Of a DNA stretch of 44,643 nt, positions 18,418 through 29,364 are shown piece after piece. The notes under the pieces were generated by a model, which was not told the origin of the DNA, did no database searches, and saw only the letters and a list, made by a program, of their open reading frames with translations. The first letter of the stretch is position 1. Every line of letters begins with the position of its first letter. The translations under genes were made by a program, and so were the position numbers. The DNA is taken from the NCBI GenBank assembly GCA_045399315.1, contig DAYVGO010000064.1, positions 1 through 44,643 of the forward strand, read 5' to 3'. This DNA is from Arsenophonus sp045399315 (GTDB taxonomy: Bacteria > Pseudomonadota > Gammaproteobacteria > Enterobacterales > Enterobacteriaceae).

Positions 18418-20319
18418 ATGGGGGGTAATTATACACGCATTAGAATAAACTATAATAATTCTAATCAATCGGATATTAGGCATACATTACCTACTTCACA
18501 TCCAGTTCCTACCATTAACCCTTCTGATACTTCACCGACGTCACATACTTCCCATATTTCAACGACGTCGCTACATCAGATGTAATATTTAAGTCATCAG
18601 GAACAGGTCTAGATAATAAGATTATACGCAAACATTTCCAACATCAAATTCGACTCACTACCATCTGTAACACCTCATCGGTCATCAACATTACATGCAA
18701 CATCCTATTTACCGAATTCGGCCGCTTCTCAACAAGTTACTAATTTTATTCATTATCATGAAAGAGGAGAGGTTCTAATAGCTATCGCAGTTTTAAACCT
18801 TCTTATGATATTAATCAAGCGGCAACCAAGATATCGCGAGAAAATGCAACTTGGAATGGCAAAGATGTGCTTGGTTGAGGCGCGGAAGTAACTTATTCTT
18901 TTCAAGATTGGGGGCCAGGTAAATACACCGGGTTCAAATAAAATGGTTCACCTTAGCCAACAACAAGAGCAAGTTCCGCTGGCACTGCAGTCTTGGGCTG
19001 ATGTCGCCGATATTACTTTTATTGCTAAATTTTCACCCAATGAACCAACAAATCTCAATTGCAGTAATTTCAATTGTGAGAAAGATCAAGCTCTTGCTTA
19101 TTTACCCTTTTCTGGTGCACAAGTCTGGCAATATTGGTTTAATGTTCAGAATCATTCAGAAAATTTATATCCAATGAACGGGAATTATGGCAGACATACT
19201 TTAGTCCATGAAATTGGGTATGCACTAGGTTTATCTTATCCGGGAAAATATAATGCAGGAGAGGGCGTTCGATTAAATTATAATCGTCACGCAAGTTATA
19301 AAGAGGATTCCCGCCAATATAGTATGATGAGTTATTGGCCTGAATCTACTACCGGTGCTTACTTTCAAGGGCTTTATTCTTCATCTCCCCTGCTTGATGA
19401 TATAAAGGCTATATAAAGGTTGTATGGGCCGAATATGAATACTCACACTGGAGATACAGTCTATGGCTTCAATTCTAATACTGGCATAGATTACTATTTA
19501 ACCGATGATACCCGTTTACCCCTTATTTTCTGTATATGGGATGCTGGAGGTAAAGATACTTCAGATCTATCAGGATATTTTCAAGATCAACGTATTAATT
19601 TGAAAGATGCAACATTTTCTGATGTTGGTGGTTTAAAAGCAAATGTTTCAATTGCATATGGAACAATTATTGAAAATGTTATCGGCGGTTATGGTAATGA
19701 TGTTATTGTCGGTAATGATGTAGCTAACCATATTAAAGGTGGGGCCGGCAATGATACTATTTTATGGTGTACTTGGTGCTGATTATCTTTGGGGCGATGG
19801 TGTAAATGAGCAATCGATTAAGTTTAATCAGGTCCTACAAAAGCTTAATTCACCTGTACTTGATTTTGTGACTTTTAGTTCAGAACAGTTGCAATCCCTG
19901 GAACGTGAAATAAGTTCATCTGATCCAGTCAATGCCGTTGAAATAACAGAATTGGAAGCTGTACAATCCACTACACAGCAAATAGCAAAATCACTGTGAG
20001 GGATTATGAAATTATTGAAGAGGATCGTTTTATTTATCTTTCTATTAAAGAATCAACCACTGCAGCTTATGATTCGATCATAGGATTTCAGGCTGGTATT
20101 GATAAAATAGATCTCTCTGCAATGAGGATTAGCAATAAAGCACAAAATTGTAATATTGATTATGTTGTTCAGCGCCTTAGCGATACAGTTGGAAAAGTTG
20201 CAGTAATCAATTATACAAATAATATACATCGTCTTGGTATCAAAGGTGATGCATTAGAAGGAGATTTTATGGTAGATATTTTAGGTACCTTTAATCCGGA
20301 TACTGATATTATTTTATAA
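18418..20319 (+). pseudogene. Serralysin-family RTX zinc metalloprotease (M10B) with mutated zinc site
   Basis: Family role: type I-secreted, calcium-dependent proteases. The ATG at 18418 follows GGAGGG and starts MGGNYTRIRINYN, then a Thr/Ser/Pro/His-rich stretch that stops at about 18585. Shifted frames carry NFIHYHERGEV, YDINQAATKISRENATWNG and AEVTYSFQDWGPG, as in serralysin N-termini. The catalytic segment is LVHEIGYALGLSYPGKYN, where the family has HEIGHALGLSHP: the second and third His ligands are Tyr (TAT at 19219-19221 and 19237-19239). The Met-turn YSMMSYWP is kept. An in-frame TAA (19414-19416) replaces the usual Gln of AIQ-x-LYG. RTX repeats follow (GGYGNDVIVGND, GGAGNDTI), then frame changes near 19770 and 19990, and the C-terminal IGFQAGIDKIDLSAM region. 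No prtDEF exporter is in the window. Confidence 0.9.
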
Positions 20320-20839
20320 AACCAGATTTAGATTAAGGAAGAATTTATTTATTAAAGTTTTTTCACCGGCGAAATAGTTAATTTTATTAACAAGCTTAAT
20401 TGTTTATTTGATGTTTTATCACATAAATTGATGATATTGCATTAGTGTATTTTGTCAGGATATTGATATATCCTGGCTAAAATAGATTGGTTTATTTAAA
20501 TAGACCTGATTGTTATTATTAACAATAGTGAAATAATTATTTTAGTGAATAGCTAATTTAAAACGTATAAAACTGAAATTTTTATTTCTTTATCGATTCA
20601 GTATTTATCTAATAGTTTGATCATTACTGTTGAAACTATGACAAATAGAATACTATTTGTATTGTGTTTAATGCCATAAATCTTAGCTTTTAGAAATGAT
20701 ATTAAGAGAACAGGAATTAAGCAATATATTATTTTTTAGTAAATTATTTTTGCTGAAACTAAACAGGGATGTATTTTAATCATATTACAATAGTAATTTA
20801 AAATCTTTATAAATTTTATATAATTAATTTATTGACGAT
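20320..20839. other. Intergenic with one strong palindrome
   Basis: No gene seen. The hairpin at 20456-20475 (CAGGATAT, loop TGAT, ATATCCTG, extendable by G-C and T-G pairs) lies about 135 bases past the serralysin stop. It has no T tract on either side, so its function as terminator or binding site is open. Confidence 0.5.
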
Positions 20840-20866
20840 GAAAAAAGAGGCCAAAAATACTGGCCT
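20840..20866 (-). terminator. Rho-independent terminator of the lipoprotein gene
   Basis: On the minus strand AGGCCA, loop GTATTTT, TGGCCT is followed directly by CTTTTTTC. The six-base GC-rich stem plus T tract lies about 105 bases beyond the lipoprotein stop, on the same strand, and is the clearest intrinsic terminator in the window. Confidence 0.85.
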
Positions 20867-20971
20867 TATCAGGTTAGAAGGAAGTGTAAAACCTTATTAT
20901 TATTTTTGCTAATTCTAGTTACCATTAATTTTTAACAGTATTCTCTTTTGCTTCATTAAATTAATTAAAGT

Positions 20972-21463
20972 TTATTGTTTCTGTGGTTGAGTGTTTTGTT
21001 GCATGGTAGCTGCTTTTTCTTTAGCACTTTCAGTTAATTCATTGGCCTTATTTGTTATATCCTCTTTAGCTGCTGCCGCTTTATCAGATAGTGTTTGTAC
21101 TTCGGAATTAAACCCTTCTTTAACTTGAGTGGCTTTCTCTTTTGCTTGATTTGTGACTTCAGTCGCTTTATCTGAAATATTTTGTTGTAACTCTGAGGTC
21201 TTCTGTTGGGTTGTTTCTTTTAGTTGATCTGCTTTTATTGATAGTTTATCAGCTTCTACAGATGCTTTATTTTTTATATCTGCGGTAGCTTCTTTTGCAT
21301 CAATAACAACTTGCTTTGCTTTTTCGGCACTGGATTGTTTTATTTGTTTAGCACTCTCTTTGGTTTGTTGAATAGCATCATCGACTTTAGGTGATTCATC
21401 ACAACCAGTAACAGTGGCTATTACACCCGCTAATATTAGCGTACTTAGAATTTTTTGGGTCAT
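20972..21463 (-). CDS. Small lipoprotein with long Ala/Lys/Glu-rich amphipathic helix
   Basis: The ATG at 21461-21463 is preceded by AAAGGAA; the upstream in-frame codons lack a ribosome site. The 163-residue product has a signal sequence MTQKILSTLILAGVIATVTG ending in a lipobox with Cys at position 21. The next residue is Asp, which in Enterobacterales normally keeps a lipoprotein in the inner membrane (Lol avoidance). The rest is a charged helical repeat with recurring K/E-A-T/K-E-K units (for example DKATEVTNQAKEKATQVKEG), like LEA or apolipoprotein-type sequences that form amphipathic helices or coiled coils along membranes. No catalytic motif. Intact and followed by a good terminator, so probably expressed. 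Precise role unknown; envelope-stress protection is a guess. Confidence 0.8.
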   Translation of the reverse strand: MTQKILSTLILAGVIATVTGCDESPKVDDAIQQTKESAKQIKQSSAEKAKQVVIDAKEATADIKNKASVEADKLSIKADQLKETTQQKTSELQQNISDKATEVTNQAKEKATQVKEGFNSEVQTLSDKAAAAKEDITNKANELTESAKEKAATMQQNTQPQKQ

Positions 21464-21832
21464 TGATTTGTTCCTTTCTTTATATTCATGGACGATCATA
21501 AATAAGTGTATAATCAATAAATAAGATTTTGACATTATAGATACATTAATTAGATAAAGACATAAGACAGGGTATAAGATTTTAACAATATAACAACTTG
21601 ATATGTACAACTCTGTAGCTTAATGTCCGTTATTTATTAAGCATACATGAGAATTAGTGGAATGAAAAAGAATTATTACAAGTAATTGCACTAAAAATGA
21701 AAAATGGCTCCCCTTTTATTGTTATGTTGATTAGATACTTAAAATCAATAAATCATATTGTATCTTAAACAGACAAGACGCTCCGATAGACACGTCTTAA
21801 TTGTGGTCTCTGGTAGGACATATTGTCTGTGA
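21464..21832. other. Intergenic spacer
   Basis: Separates two minus-strand genes. A weak inverted repeat AAGACG/CGTCTT (21775-21798) could be part of a terminator of the symporter pseudogene but lacks a T tract. Promoter elements for the lipoprotein are presumably here but are not distinct. Confidence 0.4.
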
Positions 21833-23129
21833 TTAAGATTTTAAGTTAATATTATTAGTGAAGAAATTATCAGATTTTTCTTTAGCTGTACCTCGACAAC
21901 CTTCATCATAGTGCTCACCTTCCCAACGACCAACCAGTGCCGCTCTCATGGTATTACCCATGACATTTGTAGCTGAGCGTCCCATATCTAAAAAAGGATC
22001 AACACCCATTAATAAAATTAAGCCGGCTTCCGGAATATTAAATTGGGTCGGTGTTGCAGCAATAACAACCAACTATGCTAGTGGTACCCCTGCCATACCT
22101 TTAGATGTCAGCATCAAAATCAACAACATCGTGATTTGTTTACCCACACTTAAGTGGATATTACATGCTTGACCGATTAAAGATAACTGCAAATCAGCAA
22201 TAAGTCATTGAAATAACAAGATTAAATGAATAACCGATTGGTAGGACAAAACTAGCAATCTTATTTGAAATACCGGACTCTTCAAGTTTTTCTAAAGTAC
22301 CCGGGAAAGCTGCTTCCGAGCTCGCAGTTGTGAAGGCCAGCAATGCAGGCTCCATAATGTTTTTGACTAAGCGAATAATACATGGGCCAATGATTATCAC
22401 TGATACGCTAATTAAGATCATCCAGAGTACTGCTAAAGTGAAGTAAAATTCACCCATAAAAATACCCGTGCTGATAAGTACACCCAAGCTATGTTCAGAA
22501 ATCATAGCTGAAATAGCAGCAAAAACGGTAATTGGGGCAAAAAACATGACGTAGCCAGTCAGTTTTCGCATTACGTAAGCCAGTGAATCTAGAATTTTAA
22601 TAATTGTTTCACCTTTTTTACCTATAGCAGATAAGCTGTATCCCATGAAAATTGAAAAGATTACAATCTGTAAAATCTCGTTACGTGATATTGCGGCGAT
22701 AATACTGGTCGGTATTGCATGAGCAATAAAATTGTGGAAAGAAAAGGTTGTTGGTTCAATATTTGTCACGGCTGTGCTGGTACTTGCTACAAAATTAATG
22801 CCTATTCCTGGTATAAGGATATTAACGATAATTAGACCAACGGTAATTGATATGAAAGATGCGATAATGAACAGCAATAAAGTTTTTGAGAAAACACGCC
22901 CTAAAGTTTTGGCGTCACCCATTCTGGAAATACCAACCACGAGGGTTGAAATAATTAATGGTGCAATGACCATTTTAATCAAACACAAAAAAATATCGGT
23001 AATAATCGAAATATTTTCGTCATAGCTCGTTGTTATTTCTGTGCTGGTTAGCGAATTCAATGCAAATCCAACTATTATTCCGGCAATTAGGCCTATAATA
23101 ATCCAAGTAGTTAAGCTCTTCAATTTCAT
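21833..23129 (-). pseudogene. Dicarboxylate/amino acid:cation symporter (DAACS, GltP/DctA-like), broken near the 3' end
   Basis: Family role: inner-membrane uptake of glutamate/aspartate or C4-dicarboxylates with Na+ or H+. Starting MKLKSLTTWIIIGLIAGIIV (ATG at 23127-23129), 311 codons are open. They contain several membrane spans, FLCLIKMVIAPLIISTLVVG, and the re-entrant loop AFTTASSEAAFPGTLEKLEE with its Ser-rich motif. At VISMTYC a TGA interrupts; a shifted frame continues IGQACNIHLSVGKQ and LTSKGMAGVPLA; a TAG follows; then VVIAATPTQFNIPEAG and DPFLDMGRSATNVMGN complete the second re-entrant loop and the D-x-x-x-D-x-x-R-T-x-x-N substrate site. Rejoined length is about 432 residues, normal. 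The three lesions remove the substrate-binding C-terminal third. The exact substrate cannot be told. Confidence 0.85.
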
Positions 23130-23775
23130 AATGGTTCAGTTTTTGTCAAGCTGGTATTACTGCTCATATTATTTAACAAGCCCTGAATTGTATTTTAGTG
23201 TTATTATCTAAGTCATCTTTTTTTTAATTTTGTTAAGTAAATGTTTTTAAATGAGAAATAATGCCGATTTGTTTTTATCAAAATTGATATAATGTCCTGG
23301 TATAGATAAATGGTCAATATCAAGTTAAATGAATAACTTATATTTATTATTAAATTAATAGTTAAATTACAGCTATGTTAATAATTCATACTATTAGATA
23401 TCATGCACGTTATTATTTTCATTTTTTATGAAATAATACTGAGTGGAATGATAACCTTAACAGCATTAAAGTGAACAAACCATATAATTTAATGAATAAT
23501 TTTAGATTTTATGACTTAATAAACTAATATTATTAGTTTATTTAATAATCTAATGTTTTTGTAATAGGAAAATGCAACTATTTTTGCTATTTAGACTAAC
23601 AGGTCAGCTTTTTAGCTATTGAATGATGGGTATTTGAAGCAAAAGTACAGCATTATGATTTTGCCTTAACGTTAACCATTGTGAAACTGGTTGCCAGAGA
23701 TAACTGATTTATGCAAATTAGATTGTTAATGATGTTAGTCCCCCTAAACTATAATCAGGGGACTGGATTAAGACG
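23130..23775. other. Intergenic with a hairpin beyond eptC
   Basis: No gene seen. On the minus strand, 12 bases after the eptC stop, AGTCCCC and GGGGACT (positions 23737-23743 and 23758-23764) form a strong stem with a 14-base loop. There is no T tract afterwards, so it may be a weak or Rho-assisted terminator. The rest is AT-rich. Confidence 0.5.
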
Positions 23776-25500
23776 CTATTTTTTTAGCTGATCATAGGTT
23801 TTTAATGGTTGTTTACTATAGGGATCTCCAATATAACGGGGAGAAGGCTGGAAATTTTTGTTAACGACACTTTTACTGGCATCAAATCCATCATATTTGA
23901 GCCCGGCTAAATCTGACCAAGTATGGATCAAATGCATAATGCTGTAGGGTCTATTCACCATATTGTCTAAATGGTATTGATGGATCTTAATCCATTGTGG
24001 TGATTGCCAGATAATGAATGGGATCTCATACATAGGACGCGTTGGTGCTGCTTCATTACGGCCTAGTGTATGATGTGGTGATGTGTCAAAAACTTCTTCA
24101 CCGTGATCAGAAAAATATAATAGAAAACCGTTCTCGTTAGATGCGGCGAAATCTTTGATCAGTGTTGCTACTACCTTATCATTAAAATATTGTGCGCTAT
24201 CATAAGCGTTGTAATCTGCTTGCTCACTTTTTCTAAGGTTAGCGGGTATAGTATCGGTTTTATTATCAAATATCCCTTCATCTTTAGGATAACGATAAGC
24301 ATATTTCATATGAGTACCAAGTAAATGGACAATGATGAATTTTTTCTCTGCTGGATCTTTTAATACTTCATTGAAAGGTGTTAGTACTGATGTGTCATAT
24401 TGACGAGAACTTTGAGCCATGTCGTTGTTAAGATAATATTGTTTATCTGTCTGACGGGAAAACGCAGTTAACATCGTATTACGCTGGGTTATGGTTTGTT
24501 GATTGGTGATCCAGAATGTTTTATAACCTGCTTGCTTCATCATATTCATTAAAGAGGGATGTGTTTTGTAAAGTTCTGGCTGTAACTGATCGGCGAAGGT
24601 TAATACTTGTTGTAACGCTTCGATAGTGTAAGGGCGAGAGGTAATTACGTCGGTGAATATTTTGAAATTATCTGGGTATTGTACTTTTAGTGCATCTAAT
24701 TGAGGTGTTGTTTTACGGCCATAACCATACAAGCTCATACGGCCTCTGCTTGTCGATTCACCAATGACCAACACTAATGTTCTTGGCGTCGCCCCATTAC
24801 TATCAATTAAATTTTTTAAAGGAGCAATTTTAGCATTATTGGTTAAAATAGCTTCCATGTTAGTAAGTTGATTTTGATAGAGAAAGTAACCACTAATAAA
24901 TTGCCAGGGAGCGGCATAAGCCATTTTTGCATTTAGATATGGTATTAGATCATCAAGATCACCGTTTGATTTTATGACTTTTTTATAAAAAGGCGCGCCA
25001 AAGAGAATACCAATAATAATTGTTGATAATATAACTTTGCCGGAAACAGAGATATTGATAGGTTTTATCCGTGTCCATAAAAAGATGGCAATAAGGGTAT
25101 AAACTAATAGGGTTGTGATAACTTTAATACTTAAATATTGTGTTAAGAATTCACCCGCTTCATGTGTATTTGTTTCAAACATAATAAACATGACACTTTG
25201 TGAAAGTTGTTGATCATAAACAATATAATATGCTAGGGCAATAGCAGATGATAGCCAGAGAATAATACCTATAATTGCAGTAATCAGTCTAATATGACGA
25301 GAAAAAACCAGGGCAGGAATGAGCCAAAGCGTGCTGTATAAAAGAGATTCTCTGAGACCAATAGTATTACTTTGACCAGTTATGACAACGATGATCTGAA
25401 TAACCGTAGAAAAATAGAGAAAAAAGATAAGTAACCAGATAAAGGCTACTAAGTTATTTTTTTTACTTGGTGGAGGATTAAACATGTAATTTATGCTCAT
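23776..25500 (-). CDS. eptC: Phosphoethanolamine transferase EptC (CptA)
   Basis: Family role: an inner-membrane enzyme with its catalytic domain in the periplasm that transfers phosphoethanolamine from phosphatidylethanolamine to heptose I of the LPS core, stabilising the outer membrane and affecting resistance to cationic peptides and detergents. About five membrane segments occupy the first 200 residues. The sulfatase-fold domain follows, with VIGESTSRGRMSLYGYGR (nucleophile Thr within GEST), VTSRPYTIEALQQVLTFA, IIVHLLGTHMKYAYRYP and LLYFSDHGEEVFD (metal-binding DHGE). Length is 574 residues against 577 in E. coli, and long stretches match from memory. The first ATG (25498-25500) is taken; the adjacent TTG (25503) is less likely. 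No lesion. It stands alone, with pseudogenes on both sides, so it is probably kept by selection. Confidence 0.95.
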   Translation of the reverse strand: MSINYMFNPPPSKKNNLVAFIWLLIFFLYFSTVIQIIVVITGQSNTIGLRESLLYSTLWLIPALVFSRHIRLITAIIGIILWLSSAIALAYYIVYDQQLSQSVMFIMFETNTHEAGEFLTQYLSIKVITTLLVYTLIAIFLWTRIKPINISVSGKVILSTIIIGILFGAPFYKKVIKSNGDLDDLIPYLNAKMAYAAPWQFISGYFLYQNQLTNMEAILTNNAKIAPLKNLIDSNGATPRTLVLVIGESTSRGRMSLYGYGRKTTPQLDALKVQYPDNFKIFTDVITSRPYTIEALQQVLTFADQLQPELYKTHPSLMNMMKQAGYKTFWITNQQTITQRNTMLTAFSRQTDKQYYLNNDMAQSSRQYDTSVLTPFNEVLKDPAEKKFIIVHLLGTHMKYAYRYPKDEGIFDNKTDTIPANLRKSEQADYNAYDSAQYFNDKVVATLIKDFAASNENGFLLYFSDHGEEVFDTSPHHTLGRNEAAPTRPMYEIPFIIWQSPQWIKIHQYHLDNMVNRPYSIMHLIHTWSDLAGLKYDGFDASKSVVNKNFQPSPRYIGDPYSKQPLKTYDQLKK

Positions 25501-26509
25501 CAATTTGATTTTTTTAACATAAGGTTGCTATATTATTTTCATTAGCGGGGTCTTTTTTAGAGACTGCTAATTTTTTGAACATTAAACGAAATACAGATAA
25601 TTGCAACAAAAATATTGTTGTCTTTAGTTAATTTTTGATAGTATGTTGTGTATCTTGCAATCGTAAACATGTATTATTTTATTATGCTTTCCTTAGGTTA
25701 ACACTATGGTCAATTATTTACTTTTTTATAATAAATGTGAAAATGTAGTAACAACAATAACTAGTTCTTTTGTTGGATGACAAAATTAATAACTTCAAGT
25801 GTTGTTCTTTGAACCTTCAGGGCAGATAGCACAATATAAAAAGTAATGTTTGATCTTAAAAGTAAATATTCATTCATTAACTAAAATACTTATCATGGTT
25901 GAATATATTTATACGTTATCTTTTATTTACTTTTTAAATGTTAATAAAAATTAATAAATATATAAAATGATATTAATCAATATTTTTAACTAATATAGTG
26001 CTTGTCAGGTTGAGTGATTTTTTGTTAATTAAGTATAAGCTAAAAATATTAAAAAGATTTTTTAATTGATAAAGTTACCATTAACAAACTAATTAATTCT
26101 TATGTTGGGATTTTTTCGTTGTCATCATTTTTAGTTAAATAAGATTCATTAAATTTAACTATTTTCGTCAGAGTCTGTTTAAGATGTTAATATTATTAGA
26201 AAAATTGGATAAATATAAAGCAAAATAAACGGCATTTTCATCACTCTATATGTGTTGCACTTAGCGCAGTTACAACAATAATAAATGATTTGATGCTAAT
26301 TACCAACAATATGCAAGACTTCGATTTTGCAACATTGACAGTCATTGGCCTGAGGAAAATATAAATAAAAAATCAATAATATTAGTGGAGTTATTGTGGA
26401 AACTCCACTGAAAGTTATTTTATAAAATATTATTTGTTGATATATAGAATATTTATTAATTGTTTTTATTATTATTTTTTTTGAAATATTTTTATCATTA
26501 TTTTATTTA
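25501..26509. other. AT-rich intergenic stretch with one hairpin
   Basis: No gene seen in about 1 kb. A nine-base stem AGTGGAGTT/AACTCCACT with an eight-base loop lies at 26384-26409, about 100 bases beyond the last stop of the minus-strand fimbrial gene. It could terminate that gene, although the following minus-strand bases (AATATTATT) are only partly T-rich. Confidence 0.5.
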
Positions 26510-27229
26510 TTAATGAGTTGGCCAAATGTTATTGTTGTTATTCTCTTGTCCTCCATTATTCCAACGGTTATTATCATCATTGCCACCTTGTCCGCTATTG
26601 TCCCAGCCGCCATTACAACAATTTCCGCCTTGTTCACTATTGTTTGATCCGATGTTATTATCTTATTCTATTTTTATTGTTAATTTGCCAACAAATCTAT
26701 AAATAGCCATACAGCGACTTGGCCCACTGCCATTGCACAATAAATAGAAATTAGCTAAATCAATATTTGTAATGGTGGCATCTGGTTGAATATCGCTGGT
26801 TTTATAAAAACTAACTCCTGCATAGGCTCCTGTTTCCCCAGTTATAAAATCACTATTATTTTTTACCATTCCTCACATAAACCAACGATCATGATCAGCT
26901 GTTTTTTGTTGGTAATCATTTATTGCATAACCTGTTCCTGGTGTTCCTGTAGTGTAAACTTTGATACCGTTATAAGTATCAACATATGTATTGTAATCAC
27001 TTGTTTTTGCAATTATACGAATATTACCTTTAGGACAGCTGCCGTGAACTTTAGTTTTCATATGGCCTTCAAGGGGGCCGATAATTTTTGTACCTATAGG
27101 AGCATTTGATTTCATCGTCACGGCTCCAGCAAAATGGACATAATTTTCTGCTATGTACTCTGATATTAGATCATTAGACCATGCTATTTTTACAAAAAGA
27201 AGAGGTATTAGTTTATATATTAAGTTCAT
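26510..27229 (-). pseudogene. Fimbrial subunit or tip-adhesin-like protein with two in-frame stops and an Asn/Gly-rich tail
   Basis: The start at 27229 gives a signal peptide MNLIYKLIPLLFVKIAWS, then VHFAGAVTMKSNAPIGTKII, VHGSCPKGNIRI and TGTPGTGYAINDY. The Gly-Tyr turn and late Cys pair (LLCNGSGPSRCMAIYRF) recall chaperone-usher fimbrial proteins, which end in a hydrophobic strand like GKLTIKIE. A TGA (26873-26875) interrupts after DHDRWFM, and the same frame resumes one codon later. After IE comes a TAA (26663-26665), yet the same frame stays open for 50 more codons, rich in Asn, Gly, Trp and Gln (NNSEQGGNCCNGGWDNSGQG, NRWNNGGQENNNN), to a TAA at 26510-26512. CAA to TAA would join the tail to the domain. 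No usher or chaperone is nearby. The family call is moderate. Confidence 0.6.
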
Positions 27230-28031
27230 AGGTTTTTATCCTCAAAAATAGTTTTAGTGTATTAAATTTATATTTTTATAGAGTGATAAATTATCTGTAG
27301 TTACTAATGCTTTGGTGTGAAAATGTTAAGTTTATTATTAGTTAATAGAGAAAAATTAATAGATGAGATTTTTACGAAATAATTTATTATTTATTTTAAG
27401 TGATTTCTATTTTTGGATTGCTTTGATTAAATATTTTTTATACACATTTCTACCTTACCATCATTTATCTGATTTGACTAAGGCATTAAATACACGGTTT
27501 ATTGAATTAATTTAATGAATTAATTGTATTTATAATTTAATTTTTGGTATAAAAATTTAATCTTTATAATTTTAATTAGTATTGTTAGAAAACTATTTTC
27601 TTTATGTCGTTATTAGTAATAAAAATTAAATGAATGGACAGTTATAAATAATAATGGTTATTTAAATAAAATATATTTATTAATCAATATATGTAATGCT
27701 ATTAATTAAAAATTTCAATCAATAAATTGATTTGTCGCCTGAATCCTTAGTATTTATCAAACTTGTAAAAAAGTAATACAATCTATTAGTATAAAAATTA
27801 ATAATACCAACAATAAAAATTTGTTTTCTTTATTAGTAAGAGTAATTAAAAATATTTTTAATTAACTTTGGCAGTACTTTTTTTATAAAAAATAAAACTA
27901 ATTAAATACATTTTTGTAAAAGATCAAAAGTAATATTAAGTTATTTTAATTGTGAATAGATTCTTATTGTGTGTTAGATATGTTTATTGGTGCTCAGCCT
28001 TATTGATATCTGACAGCATAAGGAATAGAAA
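27230..28031. other. AT-rich intergenic stretch, nothing recognised
   Basis: Divergent spacer of about 800 bases between the fimbrial and subtilase pseudogenes. It is extremely AT-rich, with no open frame of note and no clear hairpin. Promoters for both genes should lie here but cannot be distinguished from the AT background. Confidence 0.5.
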
Positions 28032-29364
28032 ATGGAAGAGTATAATATTGTTATCAAATTTAATAGAGATATTATTCAATCAAGAGATAACCATTCATTA
28101 ATTTTAAAAACTACTGTAACCCAAGATAACTTTTTAACCCAATTTAATTATCGTTCCATTGTGACTGATGAAATGTTGGCATCACACAAGCGCTTGAATA
28201 TAGTTAACTTTAAAAATTTAGTGGGAATTTGTTATGTCAAAGATATTGACGGTATGTCTTTCGAGGAGAAGAAGAAGCTTGCACAAAAAATGGTTGATTA
28301 TGGTTTTGTTGAATATGCTTATGTAGAAAAGCTGGAGCTGATGAAATTACCGTACAACCTTCAAACCAATGGTGAAGAACTCCCTATTAGTCATACGGTT
28401 CATAATATACCAAATTTTATTCATCTTCAGGGATATAAAGACGGCATTACGCCTGACCATAAAGGAATTGATATGGAGTATGCTTAGTCTCTTGGAATAA
28501 CTGGTCAAGGTATTAGCGTTACAGATATTGAATGGAATTTTAATTATAACCATATTAATTTAAAAAAAGAGATACCTTAATTGAATTAGTTCCCGATCTT
28601 GAAGGTGCGGATAATGATCATGGCACTGTGGTAACCGGAATAGTGTATGTTAAAGATATAGGATTTGGTGTTAAAGGAATGGTGCATGGAGTTGATACAT
28701 TTTATGGTATTGCTGAAGATACTTATGGACGACCTGAAAGTATAGCTAGAGGGCTAGAAGTTTTAAGTGTCGGTGATGTTTTTATTTATGAACTACAAGC
28801 GCCTGGTTTAAGGGATACATATGTTTCCGCCGACTTTGAGTATGCTGTTTGGGATATAACCCAAGAAGCGCTTAAAGCAGGTATTTTTGTAATTATTCCG
28901 GCTGGAAATCGGAATGGAAATTTAGATTACGATACGGAGTCAGCTAGCTATGAAGAATACAGAAATCGGCCTGATAATGGGATCATTTGTGTTTGTGCTG
29001 GTAATAAAAAAACGCTTGCTACTTTAGATTTTTCTACTTTTGGTAGTCTGATTCATCTACAAGGTTGGGGAGAAGACGTTGTCACAACAGGTCATGCTGA
29101 TTTATACAATAGTGATCCTAATAATAATTATACAAATACTTTTGGGGGAACATCATATGCAACACCTATAGATGCATCCACCGTAATTGCTACTCAGTCT
29201 TGGTATAAACAACAAACAGATCAGTGCCTAGCCCCCATGAAATGCGTGTCCTTTTAATTGAAACTGGTATACCACAAAATATTAACGTACCAGGGGAAAA
29301 CAAACATATTGGCCCATTACCTAATATTTGCAATGCAATTAACGAATTAAAACGGCGCTTATAA
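28032..29364 (+). pseudogene. Subtilisin-like serine protease (S8 family), nonsense and frameshifts
   Basis: The ATG at 28032 follows AAGGAA. The N-terminal 130 residues (MEEYNIVIKFNRDIIQS...) are probably a propeptide-like region. A TAG at 28485-28487 follows GIDMEYA, where a Trp codon would suit; the same frame continues SLGITGQGISVTDIEWNFNY with the catalytic Asp. An indel in a seven-A run near 28563 shifts to GADNDHGTVVTGI (catalytic His), then VIIPAGNRNGNLD (oxyanion Asn) and TNTFGGTSYATPIDAS (catalytic Ser). A last frame change near 29222 leads to LSPHEMRVLLIETG and the end at 29364. All triad residues are readable and rejoined length is about 444 codons. No signal peptide seen. The broken state is recent, since each lesion is a single base. 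Confidence 0.85.

Noticed and set aside
26518..26706. Plus-strand frame rich in Cys, Tyr and His
   Set aside because: It is the complement of the Asn/Gly-rich tail of the fimbrial pseudogene; odd composition is a shadow of that repeat.
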